Shown here piece after piece: positions 6,862 to 8,523 of a stretch of DNA of 8,523 bases. A program made the translations under genes and the position numbers. This DNA is from Eubacteriales Family XIII. Incertae Sedis bacterium (GTDB taxonomy: Bacteria > Bacillota > Clostridia > Peptostreptococcales > Anaerovoracaceae): positions 1-8,523 of the forward strand of contig JAITNA010000179.1 of assembly GCA_031290715.1 (NCBI GenBank), read 5' to 3'. Positions within the stretch are counted from its first letter, which is position 1, and every line of letters starts with the position of its first letter. The notes below the pieces were generated by a model. The model saw nothing but the letters and a program-made list of their open reading frames with translations, made no database searches and was not told where the DNA came from.

Positions 6862-7847
6862 ACGGAATCCTCATCGTCAACAAGCCGCAGGGCCTGACCT
6901 CCCACGATGTAATATCTTTCTTTCGCCGCAAGACCGGTGTGAAGCGGATCGGGCATTCCGGCACGCTCGATCCGATGGCGACCGGCGTCCTGCCCGTATT
7001 CATCGGCAAGGCGACGCGTATCATCCCGTTCGCATCGATGGGGGACGCCAACGCGGCGAAAGCCTATCGGTGTACGATGCAGCTCGGCATCGAAACGGAC
7101 ACGCAGGATATTTGGGGCGAATCCCTGCATACATTTCAAGGAAGCTTTCCCCCGGAGGATGAGGTGGCGCGCGTCTTAGCCGGCTTTCAGGGGCCGGGGA
7201 CGCAAATCCCGCCGATGTATTCGGCGGTCAAGATCGGCGGCCGCAAGCTCTACGAATACGCGCGAAAGGGGCAGGAGGTCCCGCCGGATGCGATCCGGCC
7301 GCGCCAGATTTACATAAATAATATTTATGTAAACAGATATGACCGCGGGGCTGGCTCGGTTGTGTTTGACGTGGAAAGCTCGAAAGGGGTCTATATCCGG
7401 ACGATCTGCGCCGACGCGGGCAAGCTGCTTGGCTGCGGGGCCGTGATGTCCGGTCTTGTCCGCACGAAGAGCGACGGATTTTTGATTGAAAACAGTGTGG
7501 CGTTGGACACGCTGCGCCCGGAGGACGCCGCGCTGCCAAAGCTCCTGCCGCTTGACGCGCCGCTTGCGTGGATGCCGGCGGCCCTGCTTGACGAAACAGC
7601 GGCGCGGGCCTTCGCGAACGGGATTTCCGCGGCGGCGCCCGCCGAAGCCGAAGCCGAAGTCGAATACGAAGCCGAATACGGCGCGGAGCGGGATTTGCCG
7701 CGCGGGTACGGGCCGAACCACAGTATGGCGAATCACCAAAAGCAAGCCAAGGATTTGCTGCGTGTGTACGGGCCGGGCGGTTTCGTCGGGATCGGAACCG
7801 TTTGCGCGAAACAAATCAAGCCGTACAGAGTGTTTAAATTGCGATAA
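6858..7847 (+). CDS. truB: tRNA pseudouridine(55) synthase TruB
   Basis: TruB converts U55 in the T-loop of tRNAs to pseudouridine. The protein has 329 residues. The start MNGILIVNKPQGLTSHDV is typical. The catalytic motif GHSGTLDPMATGVLP (32-46) carries the nucleophile Asp38; Tyr70 in the AKAYR stretch and the GTQIPPMYSAVKIGGRKLYE segment (114-133) form the active site; the YIRTICADAG and VRTKSDGF blocks follow near 179-208. A PUA-like C-terminal segment ends FVGIGTVCAKQIKPYRVFKL. Between residues 255 and 298 there is an unusual insertion: an Ala/Glu/Tyr repeat (262-275) and a degenerate copy of DLLRVYGP. The core is about the usual length, so the enzyme should be active. The ATG overlaps the nrnA stop in an ATGA, indicating translational coupling. 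ribF, often next in this operon, is missing. Confidence 0.95.
   Translation: MNGILIVNKPQGLTSHDVISFFRRKTGVKRIGHSGTLDPMATGVLPVFIGKATRIIPFASMGDANAAKAYRCTMQLGIETDTQDIWGESLHTFQGSFPPEDEVARVLAGFQGPGTQIPPMYSAVKIGGRKLYEYARKGQEVPPDAIRPRQIYINNIYVNRYDRGAGSVVFDVESSKGVYIRTICADAGKLLGCGAVMSGLVRTKSDGFLIENSVALDTLRPEDAALPKLLPLDAPLAWMPAALLDETAARAFANGISAAAPAEAEAEVEYEAEYGAERDLPRGYGPNHSMANHQKQAKDLLRVYGPGGFVGIGTVCAKQIKPYRVFKLR
7309..7333. repeat. Perfect 25-bp AT-rich palindrome inside truB
   Basis: TTTACATAAATA (7309-7320), a central A (7321) and TATTTATGTAAA (7322-7333) form a palindrome with 12-bp perfect arms. Only two of its 25 bases are G or C, although the surrounding gene is GC-rich. It encodes residues of the IYINNIYVN stretch (151-159) and uses ATA, AAT and GTA codons unlike its neighbours. 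It aligns with the normal TruB strand at this place, so it is not an added insertion in the protein. It could be a protein-binding site, a hairpin in mRNA, or chance. Confidence 0.85.
7641..7682 (+). repeat. Short tandem hexamer repeat in truB
   Basis: Seven hexamers based on GCCGAA (three exact copies at 7641-7658, then variants such as GTCGAA, TACGAA and TACGGC) encode the AEAEAEVEYEAEYG stretch, TruB residues 262-275. Hexamer steps keep the frame and probably arose by replication slippage. The stretch lies between the catalytic core and the PUA-like end, a place that tolerates added loops. Confidence 0.75.
7691..7775 (+). repeat. Imperfect 25-bp direct repeat, 60 nt apart, in truB
   Basis: Positions 7691-7715 and 7751-7775 match at 22 of 25 bases. 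The offset is exactly 60 nt (20 codons), so the same peptide pattern appears twice: RDLPRGYGP at 278-286 and KDLLRVYGP at 298-306. The second copy leads directly into the conserved FVGIG strand, so the first looks like the duplicated, drifting one. Confidence 0.7.
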
Positions 7848-8415
7848 AGGAAACTCGGAATTACCTCCTGAAACTCGGGCATATCATCTTGCTCTGCGCC
7901 GCCATCCTGATTTTTTCGCTCTCCGGGAATTTTGCCCTGCTGCTGTTTTTGACCGTTTTCATCGGCTACGGCGTCGCGCTCGGCCAGGTGGCGCTTCTCG
8001 GCTATATCGCGCAGCGCTACCACGCCTCGGCGCTCAGTTGGGTTCAGGCCTGTTTCAGTCTTGGCGGGATGATCGCGCCGTTTTTTGTGTCCTATGCGAT
8101 CAGCGCGCATGGCACATGGCGCTTCGGATATCATGATGTATTTTCACGGGGCCGATCTACCCCGGCCTTCTTTACGAAGCGCCGTCCGTCGTCGGCGCGA
8201 AATATACGCAGGGCATTATCGGCTTGCAAAACGCCGCGGCGAACATCGGCGCGATCATCATCCCGATGTTGGTCGGCCTCGTCTGCGGGCGTATCGGTTT
8301 TGAATGGTTCCCGTGTTTCCTGCTTGCGCTGCTCTTATGCTCCATCGCCCTGAAAGCGGCGCTGGATATCCGCAGAAGGCGGTATCCGCCTGTAGTTATA
8401 GATGGCGACGCGTAG
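7838..8415 (+). pseudogene. Decayed major facilitator superfamily transporter (two fragments in different frames)
   Basis: The first part (7838-8131) reads without a clear start from an in-frame stop at 7835, with hydrophobic helices from about 7883 (ILLCAAILIFSLSGNF, then LLLFLTVFIGYGVALGQVALL). It continues through ALSWVQACFSLGGMIAPFF to WRFGY, a pattern of helices about 2 to 5 in the FucP-like branch of this superfamily. The sequence then changes frame. A second part (8137-8415) begins CIFTGPIYPGLLYEAP and continues GAKYTQGIIGLQNAAANIGA, patterns normally found near helices 10 and 11, followed by one more hydrophobic helix and a basic end. Intact relatives have about 390 residues and 12 helices, so the front and the middle are gone and the junction at about 8132-8136 is frame-shifted. 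No ribosome site precedes it. It sits where ribF is often found. The stop lies inside the first 30-bp repeat, so the native end may be lost too. Confidence 0.8.
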
Positions 8416-8489
8416 ATTCCATTACCGATAGGTGGCATAGCGTAGATTCCATTACCGACAGATGGCAAAGCATAGATTCCATTACAAAT
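8400..8489. repeat. Three tandem copies of a 30-bp repeat
   Basis: Units at 8400-8429, 8430-8459 and 8460-8489 share a central block (TAGATTCCATTAC) that is invariant, with a few changes elsewhere. There are no spacers, so this is not a CRISPR array. The 30-bp period keeps every frame in register. On the minus strand the units read as a ten-residue pattern close to MPSVGNGIYA. On the plus strand units 1 and 3 each contain a complete nine-codon frame (8402-8431 and 8462-8491) ending RFHYR or RFHYK. Neither reading has a ribosome site that I can see. The array supplies the stop codon of the transporter remnant and lies between it and a possible leftward gene. Confidence 0.9.
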
Positions 8490-8495
8490 AGAATA

Positions 8496-8523
8496 TTACA
8501 TCGAAAAGAAGGCTTCCGCGTCG
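8496..8523 (-). CDS. Possible 3' end of a leftward gene
   Basis: On the minus strand the last bases read DAEAFFSM followed by TAA at 8498-8496. The peptide looks like an ordinary protein end, and the GC-rich codons contrast with the AT-rich bases just past the stop. Eight residues cannot identify a family, and an open frame this short can be chance. If real, the gene is convergent with the operon and the 30-bp repeats lie just beyond its stop. Confidence 0.25.

Noticed and set aside
8377..8391. Perfect hairpin AGGCGG-TAT-CCGCCT at the end of the transporter remnant
   Set aside because: No T tract follows on either strand, so it does not look like an intrinsic terminator.
8400..8489. CRISPR array
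   Set aside because: The 30-bp units follow each other directly with no unique spacers, and no cas gene is present in the window.

Overview
The window is about 7.3 kb of a GC-rich chromosome carrying the conserved bacterial nusA-infB operon, read left to right, with eroded DNA on both sides. The gene order (rimP, nusA, ylxR/rnpM, infB, rbfA, nrnA, truB), the purine-rich ribosome sites, a TTG start and the NusA type (two KH domains plus a short acidic tail, no long C-terminal repeats) point to a Firmicute, most likely a GC-rich Clostridia lineage. I cannot place it more closely. 

Layout. Positions 1-34 are the first codons of a leftward gene with its own promoter. Positions 35-333 are an AT-rich spacer with two divergent promoter candidates and an inverted repeat. 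Positions 334-483 are the first 49 codons of a cytosine-5 DNA methyltransferase, cut off inside a 13-bp tandem duplication. Positions 496-595 hold the probable operon promoter and a leader with a terminator-like hairpin. Positions 596-7847 are the operon: rimP, nusA, rnpM, infB, one continuous rbfA-nrnA frame, and truB, all tightly spaced or overlapping (11-nt overlap nusA/rnpM; ATGA overlaps rnpM/infB and nrnA/truB). ribF, which often follows truB, is not there. Positions 7838-8415 instead hold a decayed major facilitator transporter missing its front and middle. Positions 8400-8489 are three 30-bp tandem repeats that also supply the remnant's stop codon. The last 28 bases may be the end of a leftward gene. 

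The genes form one gene-expression module. RimP and RbfA mature the 30S subunit, NusA controls pausing and termination, RnpM binds RNase P RNA, IF2 brings initiator tRNA to the ribosome, NrnA clears very short RNAs and pAp, and TruB makes pseudouridine 55 in tRNA. 

The most notable points are the in-frame rbfA-nrnA fusion, in which nrnA has no usual start codon of its own; the terminator-like hairpin ahead of a NusA-encoding operon; the AT-rich palindrome and the small repetitive insertion in truB; and the 30-bp repeats beside the transporter remnant. I see no CRISPR array, RNA gene, complete mobile element or clearly new defence system.
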